From the NCBI RefSeq assembly GCF_001591965.1, contig NZ_BCVX01000001.1, forward strand, positions 434,001-498,000: DNA of 64,000 nucleotides. The letters run 5' to 3'. Position numbers and translations under genes: made by a program. The stretch is from Lysinibacillus odysseyi 34hs-1 = NBRC 100172 (lineage in GTDB: Bacteria; Bacillota; Bacilli; Bacillales_A; Planococcaceae). Under the pieces are notes generated by a model. It was not told the DNA's origin and did not search any database. It worked only from the letters and a program-made list of their open reading frames with translations. Positions 15,562 to 23,945 of this stretch are shown here, in pieces (position 1 is the stretch's first letter; the number at the start of each line of letters is the position of its first letter).

Positions 15562-16998
15562 ATGTCTCAAAAAACAAACGATTTTTCAAAGTGGTATATT
15601 GATACAATTCAAAAAGCCGATTTGATGGATTACACACCGGTCCGCGGCTGCATTGCCTTTAAACCGGACGGGTATGAATTGTGGGAGCATATCCAGGCGG
15701 AGATGGATAAACGCTTTAAGGAAACCGGCCACCGTAATGCCTATTTCCCAATGTTAATACCGGAATCCTTCTTCCAAAAGGAAAAGGATCATATCGAGGG
15801 CTTCTCACCCGAGCTACCTTGGGTAACGGAAGCTGCCGGGGAAAAATTAGAGGAACGGCTGGCACTGCGCCCAACTTCCGAAACAATGATCGGGCATTTG
15901 TATTCGAATTGGATTAAAAGCTACCGGGACCTGCCTGTTTTAATCAACCAGTGGGCAAATGTATTCCGCTGGGAAAAGAAGACGCTTCCGTTTATCCGTA
16001 CTTCCGAATTTTTATGGCAGGAGGGTCATACTGCCCATGTCGATGAAGAGGATGCGCGAAAAGAAACGATGCAAATGCTGACAATTTATAAAGAGGTCGT
16101 AGAAGGATTACTTGCCATCCCGGTTTATGACGGACAAAAAACACCGTTAGAACGCTTTGCCGGTGCTGTGGATACATTCTCTATCGAGGCAATGATGAAG
16201 GATGGAAAAGCGGTACAAGCCGGTACTTCACATTATTTAGGGACAAAATTTGCAGAAGCATTTGATATTAAATATTTAACGAAGGAAAATAAGCATGAAT
16301 ATGTGCATACAACATCTTGGGGAACGTCTACGCGTTTAATCGGATCTGTCATCATGGTTCACGGCGATGAACAAGGTCTTGTCCTGCCGCCGAAAATTGC
16401 ACCGACTCAAGTTATTTTGATTCCTGTCGGCCCGTGGAAAAAGAACCCTGCCATCATCGAGAAATTGGATGAAGTCTTTGCAGCATTAAAGGCAAAAGGC
16501 ATTCGTGTTCGTTTGGACGATTCCGACCAATCACCAGGCTATAAATTCAATGAATGGGAGCTGAAAGGGGTACCTGTACGTATTGAGCTTGGCCCACGTG
16601 ATTTAGAAAATAACCAAGCCTTACTAAAAGCCCGTGATGAAGAAGAGAAAATTTCCGTACCGTTAGCATCTATTGTAGAACATATTGAAAAAGAGCTTGA
16701 AACGATGCAAACACGTCTTTTCGAAAAAGCAAAAGCTTTCCGTGCAGACAATTCCCATACACATATCGATACGATGGAACAGCTGGAACAGCATCTGGCA
16801 GAGTCCGAGCAAAACGAAACGATTCCAGGCTGGATATTAGCCGGCTGGTGCGGCGATAATACGTGTGAGGAAAGTATAAAAGAAAAAACGAAATTTACAA
16901 CCCGCAACATTCCATTTAACCCGCCGACAACAAAACATACATGCCTTCACTGCGGCAGTGAAGCAAAACATACTGTTTGGTTTGCCCGTGCATACTAA
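15562..16998 (+). CDS. proS: Prolyl-tRNA synthetase, eukaryote/archaeon-like type
   Basis: Class II aminoacyl-tRNA synthetase that charges tRNA-Pro. At 478 residues with no editing INS domain and with a C-terminal zinc-type extension (WCGDNTCEE and HTCLHCG cysteine pairs), it is the ProS type 3 form rather than the 560-residue bacterial form. Class II motifs are visible: RGCIAFKPDGYELWE..., motif 2 in FRWEKKTLPFIRTSEFLWQEGHTAH, and motif 3 in GDEQGLVLPPKIAP. Start at ATG 15562, with AGGAGG 8 bases upstream. Controlled by the T-box directly before it, so expected to be induced by uncharged tRNA-Pro. Many Bacillus carry this as a second, inducible ProS; whether a housekeeping copy exists lies outside the window. 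Confidence 0.95.
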   Translation: MSQKTNDFSKWYIDTIQKADLMDYTPVRGCIAFKPDGYELWEHIQAEMDKRFKETGHRNAYFPMLIPESFFQKEKDHIEGFSPELPWVTEAAGEKLEERLALRPTSETMIGHLYSNWIKSYRDLPVLINQWANVFRWEKKTLPFIRTSEFLWQEGHTAHVDEEDARKETMQMLTIYKEVVEGLLAIPVYDGQKTPLERFAGAVDTFSIEAMMKDGKAVQAGTSHYLGTKFAEAFDIKYLTKENKHEYVHTTSWGTSTRLIGSVIMVHGDEQGLVLPPKIAPTQVILIPVGPWKKNPAIIEKLDEVFAALKAKGIRVRLDDSDQSPGYKFNEWELKGVPVRIELGPRDLENNQALLKARDEEEKISVPLASIVEHIEKELETMQTRLFEKAKAFRADNSHTHIDTMEQLEQHLAESEQNETIPGWILAGWCGDNTCEESIKEKTKFTTRNIPFNPPTTKHTCLHCGSEAKHTVWFARAY

Positions 16999-17037
16999 TA
17001 CGCGGTTTTAGTTAAAAATCTATCAAAGTAATACAGA

Positions 17038-17083
17038 AGGATAGGACAGCAGATACTAGATCTGCCTGCCCTATCCTTTTTAT
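17038..17083 (+). terminator. Intrinsic terminator after proS
   Basis: Stem AGGATAGG...CAGAT / ATCTG...CCTATCCT (17038-17077) followed by TTTTTAT. Located 40 bases after the proS stop. Confidence 0.85.
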
Positions 17084-17112
17084 AACCACTAAATAAAAAA
17101 GGTTTTCGTTTT

Positions 17113-17724
17113 TCAAGTGGCATTTATTAAAAATTGGCCAGGTGGTGATTTGATTTCAAAGAAATATTGTTCATTTCTTTTTAGTCCTTCTAATTCAATA
17201 CTTTTTCCATTAGGTACTTGTACTTCATCAATCACTATATTGCCGTCGCTGTCCTTTACTCTTAATAAAACATCCCCATAATTATTCGCATAATTAGTTA
17301 TTTTTTTCTTCCAAAAGATACTTTTATAAATTAAATAATTTTCGTCGTTAAACTTCAGGGTTTCCCACTCTTGCATACCTTCTTCCATATTTATAACAGC
17401 CGATTTCTTTGGGAAAAAGATTTGATTGACAACCCCGACATCTTGAACAACCAAGCCTCCTATTACGGTAATCATAAATGTGATAGCTATAGCAGCAAAC
17501 ACTTGGATATACCGCTTTCTATTAATCTTTTTGAACGGTTTAATCGCTTTTTCAGCTTTCTCAGGGACCGGCTGAACATAAACCGGTTGCAGCTGCATCA
17601 CACGTACGTATTCATGGCACGTTTTACATTGCTGTATATGGTCTTCCACTACTTTGGCCGTTTCCTCACTGCATATCCCGTCAACATAGGATGGAATTAA
17701 ATCTTTAATGATATTACAATTCAC
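17113..17724 (-). CDS. Anti-sigma factor with zf-HC2 domain
   Basis: About 203 residues, single-pass. The N-terminal cytosolic part has the zinc anti-sigma pattern: CNIIKDLIPSYVDGICS, then DHIQQCKTC (H-x3-C-x2-C). A membrane segment follows at about 77-97 (YIQVFAAIAITFMITVIGG), then about 100 extracytoplasmic residues. It should hold the ECF sigma factor encoded directly upstream. Start placed at GTG 17724, with AAAGGA about 9 bases upstream, giving the family-typical MNC opening; a TTG at 17733 is the alternative. The frame overlaps the sigma gene by 11 bases, so translation is coupled. Confidence 0.85.
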   Translation of the reverse strand: MNCNIIKDLIPSYVDGICSEETAKVVEDHIQQCKTCHEYVRVMQLQPVYVQPVPEKAEKAIKPFKKINRKRYIQVFAAIAITFMITVIGGLVVQDVGVVNQIFFPKKSAVINMEEGMQEWETLKFNDENYLIYKSIFWKKKITNYANNYGDVLLRVKDSDGNIVIDEVQVPNGKSIELEGLKRNEQYFFEIKSPPGQFLINAT

Positions 17725-18223
17725 GCGGATCAATCCTTTCTGATAGTTTTACTTTTGCACGGTAATACGTCACTCTCGCCCAGTTTTCACTTTTACCAAA
17801 TACCTCACCGATTTCCTTAAAACTTAGGTGCAGAGAGGCTCTAAGCAAAAAAATTTCCCGGTACGGTTCCTGTAAGCGATGAATTTCTTTATGTATTGAA
17901 ACGAGTGTGCTGCGCTTTATTACCTCAACATCCGGTAAATCATGTAGTGAAGGGATGTCCAAGCCCATCTGCATCATATTTTCTACACTTGCATTATGAC
18001 TATGCTTCTCCTTTTTTACGTAGTTGTAATACGTATGTTTGGCGATTTGACACAGCCAAACAGACAGCTTGCATTCACCGTTATAGCGGTGAATCGACTT
18101 GACCGCTTGATAAAAGGTCTCCTGTGTTAATTCTTCAGCTAAATCCACATCGGACGTTAAGCAAATCAAAAACCGCTTTACCTCGTCTGCATAAGATTGA
18201 TACATTTCACTTAGACTCTCCAC
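17714..18223 (-). CDS. ECF RNA polymerase sigma factor
   Basis: A 169-residue group IV sigma factor. Region 2: DLAEELTQETFYQAVKSIHRY, followed by the WLCQIAKHTYYNYVKKEK helix. Region 4: LQEPYREIFLLRASLHLSFKEIGEVFGKSENWARVTYYRAKVKL. Cognate anti-sigma follows with an overlap. A TGTAAC element on the minus strand (18283-18288), 60 bases before the start, could be an ECF-type -35, but I cannot find a matching -10 with confidence. The signal sensed is unknown. Confidence 0.9.
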   Translation of the reverse strand: MESLSEMYQSYADEVKRFLICLTSDVDLAEELTQETFYQAVKSIHRYNGECKLSVWLCQIAKHTYYNYVKKEKHSHNASVENMMQMGLDIPSLHDLPDVEVIKRSTLVSIHKEIHRLQEPYREIFLLRASLHLSFKEIGEVFGKSENWARVTYYRAKVKLSERIDPREL

Positions 18224-18359
18224 TTGCTGCCTCCTTTCATAAAACTTTCGTGATACTTATATATAGCTTTCTCATCCATTTCGTTACAGGAAATTATATT
18301 TTTCCGTAAATATTTTTACTTTTAGCATCGGTACTAGTGAATTTATCAATTTACAGGCC

Positions 18360-18404
18360 AAAAATAAAAAGGTTTGGCTTTATCCTCCTAAAAACCAAAC
18401 CTTT
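18360..18404 (-). terminator. Terminator of the second ECF operon
   Basis: Ten-bp stem AAAGGTTTGG/CCAAACCTTT (18368-18377, 18395-18404), followed on the minus strand by TTTATTTTTGG. It lies directly after the 304-residue membrane protein gene. Confidence 0.85.
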
Positions 18405-18410
18405 AATAAT

Positions 18411-19325
18411 TTACAGGAATTTCACAAACGTAAACAATAAAGTAAATATAAATAGCAGAGGTACTTCGTAAATAGAGCTTTCAAATCGTCCGTTGTAGTA
18501 ATCAATGAGCCATTTTAGAAATAACAGCAACGCCATCGCACTTGCGATAAACAATCCATTATAGGCATGAAAATAATAGAGGCTCACCCCATTTACTAGC
18601 GTGTAGATAAGATACAGGCCGATTGCTGCAAAAAAATAACGATGCCCGTTACGGCTCTCCATCTTTTCCTTCTTTGCCGGACTAATCTGTAACACGATTG
18701 CAATGTATACGGCAATTAAGAAGGACAAAATGAGTAACCGAACAAGCCCCAGTAATGACCTCTCTACTGTATCATGCATCATCATGTCAATGTTCATCGC
18801 TTCTTCAAAAGTAAGCGGCAGTGATTGCTTTGTATTCATATCGACCAATACATATTGATCATTATTAGAAATGACAGCAATCTGCGCTATGGAACCAGTG
18901 GACATCTTTAGGAGAAGCTGTTCAGCCGGCGCTTTCGGCAGGTCGTCTACCGGAACACCCGCCTCATATAACTTTGTCACAAATGGCTGGATCAGAGCCA
19001 AATCTTCTTCCTTTACTCTATTTTTCTCAAAATAATACCAATTTGTCATATACCTTAAATCAGCGGTGGAATTGTTCGCAATCGCATACCCTTTTTCGAT
19101 TGTTACTAGATCGGCTGCTGTATTTTCCCCTACAGGTTGCCTGCCCGTAAAAATAGAAGCCGCTAAAAAGACAAATAGCACCGCCGCAGCCGCCAGCACG
19201 CTGTAATAGCTACGTTTTTGCCGTTTTCGGCGTTGATGTATCGTAGTCTGAATCTTGTTGAAAGATGCCTGCTTAACTGTCTGGGTCCGTTTCGGTGCCT
19301 GTAATTGCGCCAGCTCTTTGTCCAT
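18411..19325 (-). CDS. Membrane partner (putative anti-sigma) of the upstream ECF sigma factor
   Basis: A 304-residue protein. A cytosolic basic N terminus (QTTIHQRRKRQKR) precedes a membrane segment at about 42-60, an extracytoplasmic domain of about 120 residues, then four or five further membrane segments from about 190 to the C terminus. The gene overlaps the sigma gene by 53 bases and has GGGAG before its ATG 19325. Position and topology fit a regulator of the sigma factor, but there is no zinc anti-sigma motif. It is longer and has more membrane segments than ordinary RsiX-type proteins, so the anti-sigma label is inference from context. Confidence 0.65.
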   Translation of the reverse strand: MDKELAQLQAPKRTQTVKQASFNKIQTTIHQRRKRQKRSYYSVLAAAAVLFVFLAASIFTGRQPVGENTAADLVTIEKGYAIANNSTADLRYMTNWYYFEKNRVKEEDLALIQPFVTKLYEAGVPVDDLPKAPAEQLLLKMSTGSIAQIAVISNNDQYVLVDMNTKQSLPLTFEEAMNIDMMMHDTVERSLLGLVRLLILSFLIAVYIAIVLQISPAKKEKMESRNGHRYFFAAIGLYLIYTLVNGVSLYYFHAYNGLFIASAMALLLFLKWLIDYYNGRFESSIYEVPLLFIFTLLFTFVKFL

Positions 19326-19821
19326 ATGCTGCTCCCCCTCTCATCTTTTTTTCAAGTACTTTCATCGCCCGCTCTGTACTGTTTTTTACCTTTGCCTCAT
19401 TCCAGCCTAAAACTGCTGCTGTTTCTTTAATCGAAAGCCCCTCAATCTTTCGCAGCACAACGGCTATCCGGTAATCAAATTTCAGGCCAGCGATTGCTTG
19501 GTAAAGCGCCCTTTTGTCTTCCTCAATGGAAAAAAGCTGCTCAGGCGAAAGAGTAAGAGCGATATCTTCTTCTTTTTTTGTGAAGGCGATAAATTGAATC
19601 TTCCCTTTCCGTTTAAAATGGTCATATGCTATATTTCTTGCAATCGTTCTTAACCACGTTAATACATTCGCTTCCCCCCGGTATGTATGCCTTGCTTCAT
19701 AAGCCCGAATAAATGTTTCCTGCATGAGATCTTCCGCCAGCTGTACATCGAATGTTAGAAAGTATAAAAATTGATAAATCTGATCGCTATGTATTTCATA
19801 ATGCTGCTCTAACTGAAACAA
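19273..19821 (-). CDS. ECF RNA polymerase sigma factor
   Basis: About 182 residues. Region 2: DVQLAEDLMQETFIRAYEARHTYRGE with WLRTIARNIAYDHFKRK. Region 4: LKFDYRIAVVLRKIEGLSIKETAAVLGWNEAKVKNSTERAMKVLEKKM. The tail beyond residue 165 (GGAAYGQRAGAITGTETDPDS) is encoded in the overlap with the membrane partner gene. Start taken as TTG 19821, with GGAGGTG 6 bases upstream; the GTG at 19830 would sit inside that site. Two CGTC elements lie upstream on the minus strand near 19850 and 19875 and could be ECF -10 boxes. Confidence 0.88.
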   Translation of the reverse strand: MFQLEQHYEIHSDQIYQFLYFLTFDVQLAEDLMQETFIRAYEARHTYRGEANVLTWLRTIARNIAYDHFKRKGKIQFIAFTKKEEDIALTLSPEQLFSIEEDKRALYQAIAGLKFDYRIAVVLRKIEGLSIKETAAVLGWNEAKVKNSTERAMKVLEKKMRGGAAYGQRAGAITGTETDPDS

Positions 19822-19980
19822 CCTTTCCACCTCCCGTTATCAACCTAGACGACTGAACTTTCATTTTTACTCAGACGAAAATAAATACTAGAACATTTTC
19901 CCAATTCCCTTTTTACTGATTTATTTTCTACTCACCGGGTACTAGAAAATTTACGGATAATTTTGTTGGGATGTGATTTT

Positions 19981-20571
19981 ATGTTTGGACTAGCCGACTT
20001 GTTGTCACTGACTGTTTCGGCGTTCATTATCCTGCCGGTTGTAATTTTCCTGAGGGAGTCAGGCTACTTGATCGTTAGCTGGTTATTCGGTGTCATCAAT
20101 CCCAGGCTGACTATTGGTTCCGGGCCCCGGGTCAGGAAGTTCGGCATGCTTGATATCCGGAAATATTACCATGTATACAGTTGGTTTTCATATGATGGAT
20201 TAAAGCGGGAAAGCAAGCTTGCCTATATTTGTATGTATGCAGGGCCCATTCTCACCAACTTGTCCATCGCCCTTCTTATCAATTTTCTAGTTGCTAATGG
20301 CTGGGCCGAGGATTATGAAACATTTTGGGACCGCTTTGTTTTCTATGCTTTTTATTATGTATTATTTGATATTGTGCCGATGAAAACTGTAAACGGCAAG
20401 CCTAATAATGGAATGATTATTTACGAAATGATCCGCTACGGCAGGCGTGTCGATTTTAATACAGAATCCTTCCTCCCAGCGACCTCTGAAATGGAAGAGG
20501 AATACCAGGAACAAATGAAGCAGATTGAGGAGATAAAAAAGGAACGTGAAGAGGAAGAGCATGGTCGCTAA
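19981..20571 (+). CDS. Site-2-protease-like (M50) membrane protein lacking the catalytic histidines
   Basis: A 196-residue multi-pass protein with membrane segments at about 5-25, 83-103 and 117-135 and a charged coiled-coil tail (EMEEEYQEQMKQIEEIKKEREEEE). The layout is that of an M50 protease: a first hydrophobic helix where HExGH belongs, then an F-x-IG-x-GP-like strand (LTIGSGPRVRKFG), then DIVPMKTVNGKPNNG, comparable with the N-x-x-P-x-x-x-x-DG site. The HExGH position reads RESGY, so both zinc-binding histidines are gone. It is divergent from an ECF/anti-sigma operon, the pathway in which active site-2 proteases work. Homology to M50 is my inference from motif order. Confidence 0.65.
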   Translation: MFGLADLLSLTVSAFIILPVVIFLRESGYLIVSWLFGVINPRLTIGSGPRVRKFGMLDIRKYYHVYSWFSYDGLKRESKLAYICMYAGPILTNLSIALLINFLVANGWAEDYETFWDRFVFYAFYYVLFDIVPMKTVNGKPNNGMIIYEMIRYGRRVDFNTESFLPATSEMEEEYQEQMKQIEEIKKEREEEEHGR

Positions 20572-20718
20572 ATGGATCTTTCGAGTATAACGAACAGCCC
20601 AGTTGTCGGACAAACCGTACCTGGGCTTGCTACTTTTGGCGTGAGAACTTGATAAAGAAGTACATGGTTATGTTTGCTCGCTCAATGTGCTGTGGTCTTT
20701 TAATAAAGATTGATAATT

Positions 20719-20840
20719 TATAATTAAGTTCGATCATTAATAATAAAGTTTGATAAAAACCTTTATGGAATGCAGGTTTTCTTATTCCACAATTGGGCCA
20801 TATTGTTGAATAATATTTTTTTATGAAATGCTTCGATAAT
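20719..20840 (+). repeat. Interspersed repeat copy 1
   Basis: Contains AAGTTCGATCATTAATAATAAAGTTTGATAAAAACC and TTATTCCACAATTGGGCCATATTG in separate blocks. The first block resembles the reverse complement of the right part of the copy at 54.4 kb; the second is shared with copies near 21.29 and 21.83 kb. Confidence 0.5.
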
Positions 20841-20919
20841 ATTAAAAAATATTTCCAACTTACTTTTATAGTTAATTATTGGTATATTTATTAAAAATAT
20901 TATTTAAGTGAGGTTTCAT

Positions 20920-21237
20920 ATGGAGCAGTTAACATTTGGTGGGCTACAAAACTATTTGGTATGAAAATACAAAGAAGGACGCACTTCTTCTGCTTTATTA
21001 AATTAGTAGAAGAAATTGGTGAAGTTGCAGAAGTACTAAACTAGTTAGAAGGTCGAAAAAAGCGACTTAAATACTTCTTTAGAAAAGGAGTTAGTTGATG
21101 TTATACATTATTCAATAGCTATTGCAAGTATAAATAATATTGGTTTAACAAAAGCAATGATTGAAAAAGATAAGGAAGCTGCAATTAAATATAATCAATC
21201 TCCAGACTTGGAAGAGTTTTTAGAATTCCAAAAGTAA
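20920..21237 (+). pseudogene. Decayed MazG-like nucleotide pyrophosphohydrolase
   Basis: ATG 20920 has GTGAGG upstream and begins MEQLTFGGLQNYLV, then stops at TGA 20962. Continuing in a shifted frame gives IKLVEEIGEVAEVLN, a MazG metal-binding E-x-x-E type segment, then a TAG at 21042. After a second frameshift near 21055 the frame reads KELVDVIHYSIAIASINNIG (the E-x-x-D helix) and ends DLEEFLEFQK at TAA 21235. At least two frameshifts and two stops separate recognisable pieces of one roughly 105-residue MazG-family protein, which would have hydrolysed nucleoside triphosphates. Homologous parts are in order, so decay is recent. Confidence 0.75.
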
Positions 21238-21282
21238 AATAACTTAAGTAACCCATAAAACATAGCTTCTTTTTATTCCACA

Positions 21283-21320
21283 ACCGGGCGCATTTCTGCA
21301 GAAAAAATGCGTCTACGAAA
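21283..21320 (+). repeat. Interspersed repeat copy 2 (short)
   Basis: TATTCCACAACCGGGCGCAT followed by a TCTGCAGAAA segment; matches the left part of copies 1 and 3. No right part is visible. Confidence 0.45.
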
Positions 21321-21371
21321 TGAAATGGATTAAGTGTTTAAGGATAAAGTATAAATTTCAGGGGGTATTTT

Positions 21372-21812
21372 ATGTTTGTAGTAAATGTAGAAGGGGCAAT
21401 TCGTCGCAAGGAGAAATGGCTTTTAATCCGCAGAAGTGAGAAGGAAGAGCATGCTGGTGGAGGTCTCTCATTAGTAGGAGGGAAGTGTGAAATTGAAGGT
21501 GATTCGTCTGATATTCTGGAAAGAACATTAAAACGAGAAGTTTTTGAAGAAGTAGGTAGCGAAATTACAGGCATTAAATATGTAAATAGCTCATCCTTCG
21601 TGACAGAATCAGGGATAAATGTAATCGATATAGTTTTCCTGTGTCATCATAAATCTGGAGAACCTTACGCTAAAAGTACTGAAGAAGTGGATGATGTTAT
21701 TTGGATGACTACATCAGAGGTTCTTGCACATACGGAACTACCTTTATTTCTAAAAGAAAACATTAAACTTGCAGAGAAAATTCTACAAGATAATTTGCAG
21801 GAGAAATATTAG
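21372..21812 (+). CDS. Nudix hydrolase
   Basis: A 146-residue Nudix-fold pyrophosphohydrolase. The Nudix box is visible from GGKCEIEGDSS to LKREVFEEVG at about residues 37-62, with the REVFEEVG metal-binding helix intact; one extra residue sits in the loop relative to the strict G-x5-E-x7-REUxEExGU spacing. Substrates of the family are nucleoside diphosphates linked to another moiety; here it is unknown. Ribosome binding site GGGGG before ATG 21372. It sits between repeats and just behind the decayed MazG-like gene, another nucleotide-cleaning enzyme. Confidence 0.85.
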   Translation: MFVVNVEGAIRRKEKWLLIRRSEKEEHAGGGLSLVGGKCEIEGDSSDILERTLKREVFEEVGSEITGIKYVNSSSFVTESGINVIDIVFLCHHKSGEPYAKSTEEVDDVIWMTTSEVLAHTELPLFLKENIKLAEKILQDNLQEKY

Positions 21813-21825
21813 TTATACATATTCC

Positions 21826-21932
21826 ATAATAGGGCGCGATTGTGGAAGATCAACATTAGGAAATGATCAAACTTTTTTATGAAAATTGCACATTGTTTCC
21901 CAAAGAATTAACCCGTTTTAAACAAATTTTGT
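21826..21932 (+). repeat. Interspersed repeat copy 3
   Basis: This copy matches the minus strand of 53050-53148 over roughly 100 bases. The best block, 21845-21880, is identical to 53093-53128 (reverse complement) at 34 of 36 positions by eye. A second shared block contains AAAGAATTAA and AAACAAATTTT at about 21903-21930. Confidence 0.75.
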
Positions 21933-21950
21933 TCAAAACGGGCTCTTTTC
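21912..21950. terminator. Hairpin terminator between Nudix and lysR genes
   Basis: Stem CCCGTTTT (21912-21919) with AAAACGGG (21935-21942), flanked by CTCTTTTC on the plus strand. It could serve either neighbouring gene, and overlaps the end of repeat copy 3. Confidence 0.65.
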
Positions 21951-21994
21951 ATTTAACTTAAAATATTGGTCTGTGGGTTGTTTTTAATCAAACT

Positions 21995-22885
21995 TTATTC
22001 TAAAACTACATGTGCCGCTTTAATAAGCTCAAACAGCTTCATAATACTTTTCGGGAATGTGCGGTCCTTCATTGTGCTTAAGTATACGTTCCGGTGCAGA
22101 AACTCGCTTTGCACCTGGCGTATCATTAGGTTATCTGATAAATGCTGCTCCACATATTGCTGCGGCAAGAGAGCGATGCCGAGCCCCTCCTCCACCAGTA
22201 CTTTAATCATCTCAAACCGCTCTATTTTATACTGAATATGCGGCAGAATGCCTTCCTGCTCAAACGCTTGAAGTATTTGGGCACTCGTTTGAAATTCGGG
22301 CATGCCGATGATGAGTGATTGTTCTGTAAAGTCAGCCAACGTAATCCTATCTTTTGTCGCAAACGGATGATCTTTTTTGATTAGTACGACATATCGTTCG
22401 TTATACAATAATTCACTTTTTATTTCCGTATCGATAATATGCTGGTTTGTAATGACCGCGTGCACATGCAGCCCCAGCAGTGCTTGGCGTACCGTTTGAT
22501 TGTACAATGTATCGATGATTGTAATTTGGTTATGGGGATAGTGCTTTTGATAAGCTAAAATAACTTGGGAAAACCAGTAATTTGCTGATTCGATCATCCC
22601 CAGTCGAATTTCCAGCGCCTCCCCTTTTGCCATCTCCTTAAGCTCCGTATCCATCACGTCAAATTGAGCAATTAAAGATTGGGCACGCTCATAAAACTGC
22701 TGTCCCAGCTCTGTTAATTGAAATTGCTTTGTCGTCCGTTCAATAAGCGGCGCATTCACTTCCTGTTCCAGTGCCTTTATGGCATTACTTAAGGATGGCT
22801 GCGAAATATGCAACGCTTTAGCGGCCCTTGAAAAGCTTTTATATTTCACTGTCTCAATAAAATACATCATTTTTCGTAAGTCCAA
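21995..22885 (-). CDS. LysR-family transcriptional regulator, divergent from hutG
   Basis: About 296 residues, standard LysR length. The N-terminal winged helix opens DLRKMMYFIETVKYKSFSRAAKALHISQPSLSNAIKALE, followed by a periplasmic-binding-protein-like effector domain from about residue 90. Start set at TTG 22885, with GGGGTGAG just upstream, giving the common MDLR opening; the longer frame to 22933 runs through the operator region. It is divergent from hutG-gltS with a T-N11-A palindrome between them, so it most likely controls that operon. Effector unknown; a histidine-degradation intermediate or glutamate is plausible. Confidence 0.88.
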   Translation of the reverse strand: MDLRKMMYFIETVKYKSFSRAAKALHISQPSLSNAIKALEQEVNAPLIERTTKQFQLTELGQQFYERAQSLIAQFDVMDTELKEMAKGEALEIRLGMIESANYWFSQVILAYQKHYPHNQITIIDTLYNQTVRQALLGLHVHAVITNQHIIDTEIKSELLYNERYVVLIKKDHPFATKDRITLADFTEQSLIIGMPEFQTSAQILQAFEQEGILPHIQYKIERFEMIKVLVEEGLGIALLPQQYVEQHLSDNLMIRQVQSEFLHRNVYLSTMKDRTFPKSIMKLFELIKAAHVVLE

Positions 22886-22900
22886 TTTCTCACCCCATTT

Positions 22901-22915
22901 ATAGCTTAAAGCTAT
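22901..22915. promoter_or_regulatory. Probable LysR operator
   Basis: A 15-base perfect palindrome, ATAGCTT-A-AAGCTAT, containing the LysR consensus T-N11-A (T at 22902, A at 22914). It lies 16 bases before the regulator start and 88 before hutG. Confidence 0.65.
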
Positions 22916-23003
22916 TATAAGATATAAAATCAATATTTGTATGAATAAACAATTGAAAATATAATAAAAATATCAATTTTTCAGTCTATTGGAGGGAGTT
23001 TAT

Positions 23004-23921
23004 ATGCATAAAGAGACAGATGTAAATGTTTGGCAAGGTCGTATCGATCATGAGACAGACAGTACCTATTTCCGTTACCACCAAGTGGTGCAGACAGCTT
23101 CCACAGAAGGAGCAGTAGGAATCATTGGATTTGCCTGCGATGAAGGAGTGCGACGCAACAATGGCCGTGTCGGTGCAAAGGATGCTCCCCTTTCCCTACG
23201 CAAGCAGCTCGCTTCGCTGCCTTGGCGTCATCAGGTACCTAGTACATCGCTTATCGATTTTGGAGATGTCATTTGTGAAGGGGAACAATTGGAGCGTGCC
23301 CAGCAGGAACTTGGCGATAAAGTAGCTGATATCCTCGCACATGGAAAAGCGATTGTACTTGGCGGAGGACATGAAACATTATATGGTCAGTACTTAGGGG
23401 TAAGAAAAGCAGCAGGACCGGATGCTTCGATTGGCTTACTAAATATCGATGCCCACTTCGACATGCGTTCCTATGACAAGCAGCCTTCTTCTGGTACGAT
23501 GTTTAAACAGATTTTGGACGAAGATCCACATGCACACTATTTTGTCTGCGGCATTCAGCAGTATGGCAATACGACTGCTTTATTCGAAACAGCCGATCAG
23601 TATGGGGTAGCGTACTTTTTCGATGACCAGCTGGAATCAGACGCTTTTACGGCAGCTTTGCAAGACTTTATGAATGCCCATGATGTGCTTCTCGTGACGC
23701 TTTGCATGGATGTATTGAATGCTGCTGAAGCACCTGGGGTCAGTGCGCCTTCTCCATTTGGTCTATCCGCTGTACAGGTGCGTGACATTGTACGCAAAAT
23801 GGTATCTCATGAGAAGACGATCAGCTTCAGCATTTGTGAGGTCAATCCCTCGCTCGATATAGACAACCGCACAGCGAAACTCGGCGCCTATTTCATCAAT
23901 GAAGCAATAATGAACATCTAA
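23004..23921 (+). CDS. hutG: Formimidoylglutamase
   Basis: A 305-residue arginase/ureohydrolase-fold Mn enzyme. It should hydrolyse N-formimino-L-glutamate to glutamate and formamide, the last step of histidine breakdown. Metal motifs are GGGHE (H123), DAHFD (D149, H151, D153) and CMDVLNAAEAPGVSAPSP, whose departure from the agmatinase/arginase consensus is typical of HutG. Start ATG 23004, with GGAGGG 7 bases upstream. The gltS gene begins 24 bases downstream, so the two form an operon under the divergent LysR protein. No hutH/hutU/hutI is present in the window, so agmatinase-like specificity is a weaker alternative. Confidence 0.85.
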   Translation: MHKETDVNVWQGRIDHETDSTYFRYHQVVQTASTEGAVGIIGFACDEGVRRNNGRVGAKDAPLSLRKQLASLPWRHQVPSTSLIDFGDVICEGEQLERAQQELGDKVADILAHGKAIVLGGGHETLYGQYLGVRKAAGPDASIGLLNIDAHFDMRSYDKQPSSGTMFKQILDEDPHAHYFVCGIQQYGNTTALFETADQYGVAYFFDDQLESDAFTAALQDFMNAHDVLLVTLCMDVLNAAEAPGVSAPSPFGLSAVQVRDIVRKMVSHEKTISFSICEVNPSLDIDNRTAKLGAYFINEAIMNI

Positions 23922-23945
23922 GACGAAACAACAAGGGGGATTTAT

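Noticed and set aside
16539-16910. A 123-codon minus-strand frame within proS
   Set aside because: Ser/Cys-rich shadow of the Glu/Lys-rich proS C-terminal half.
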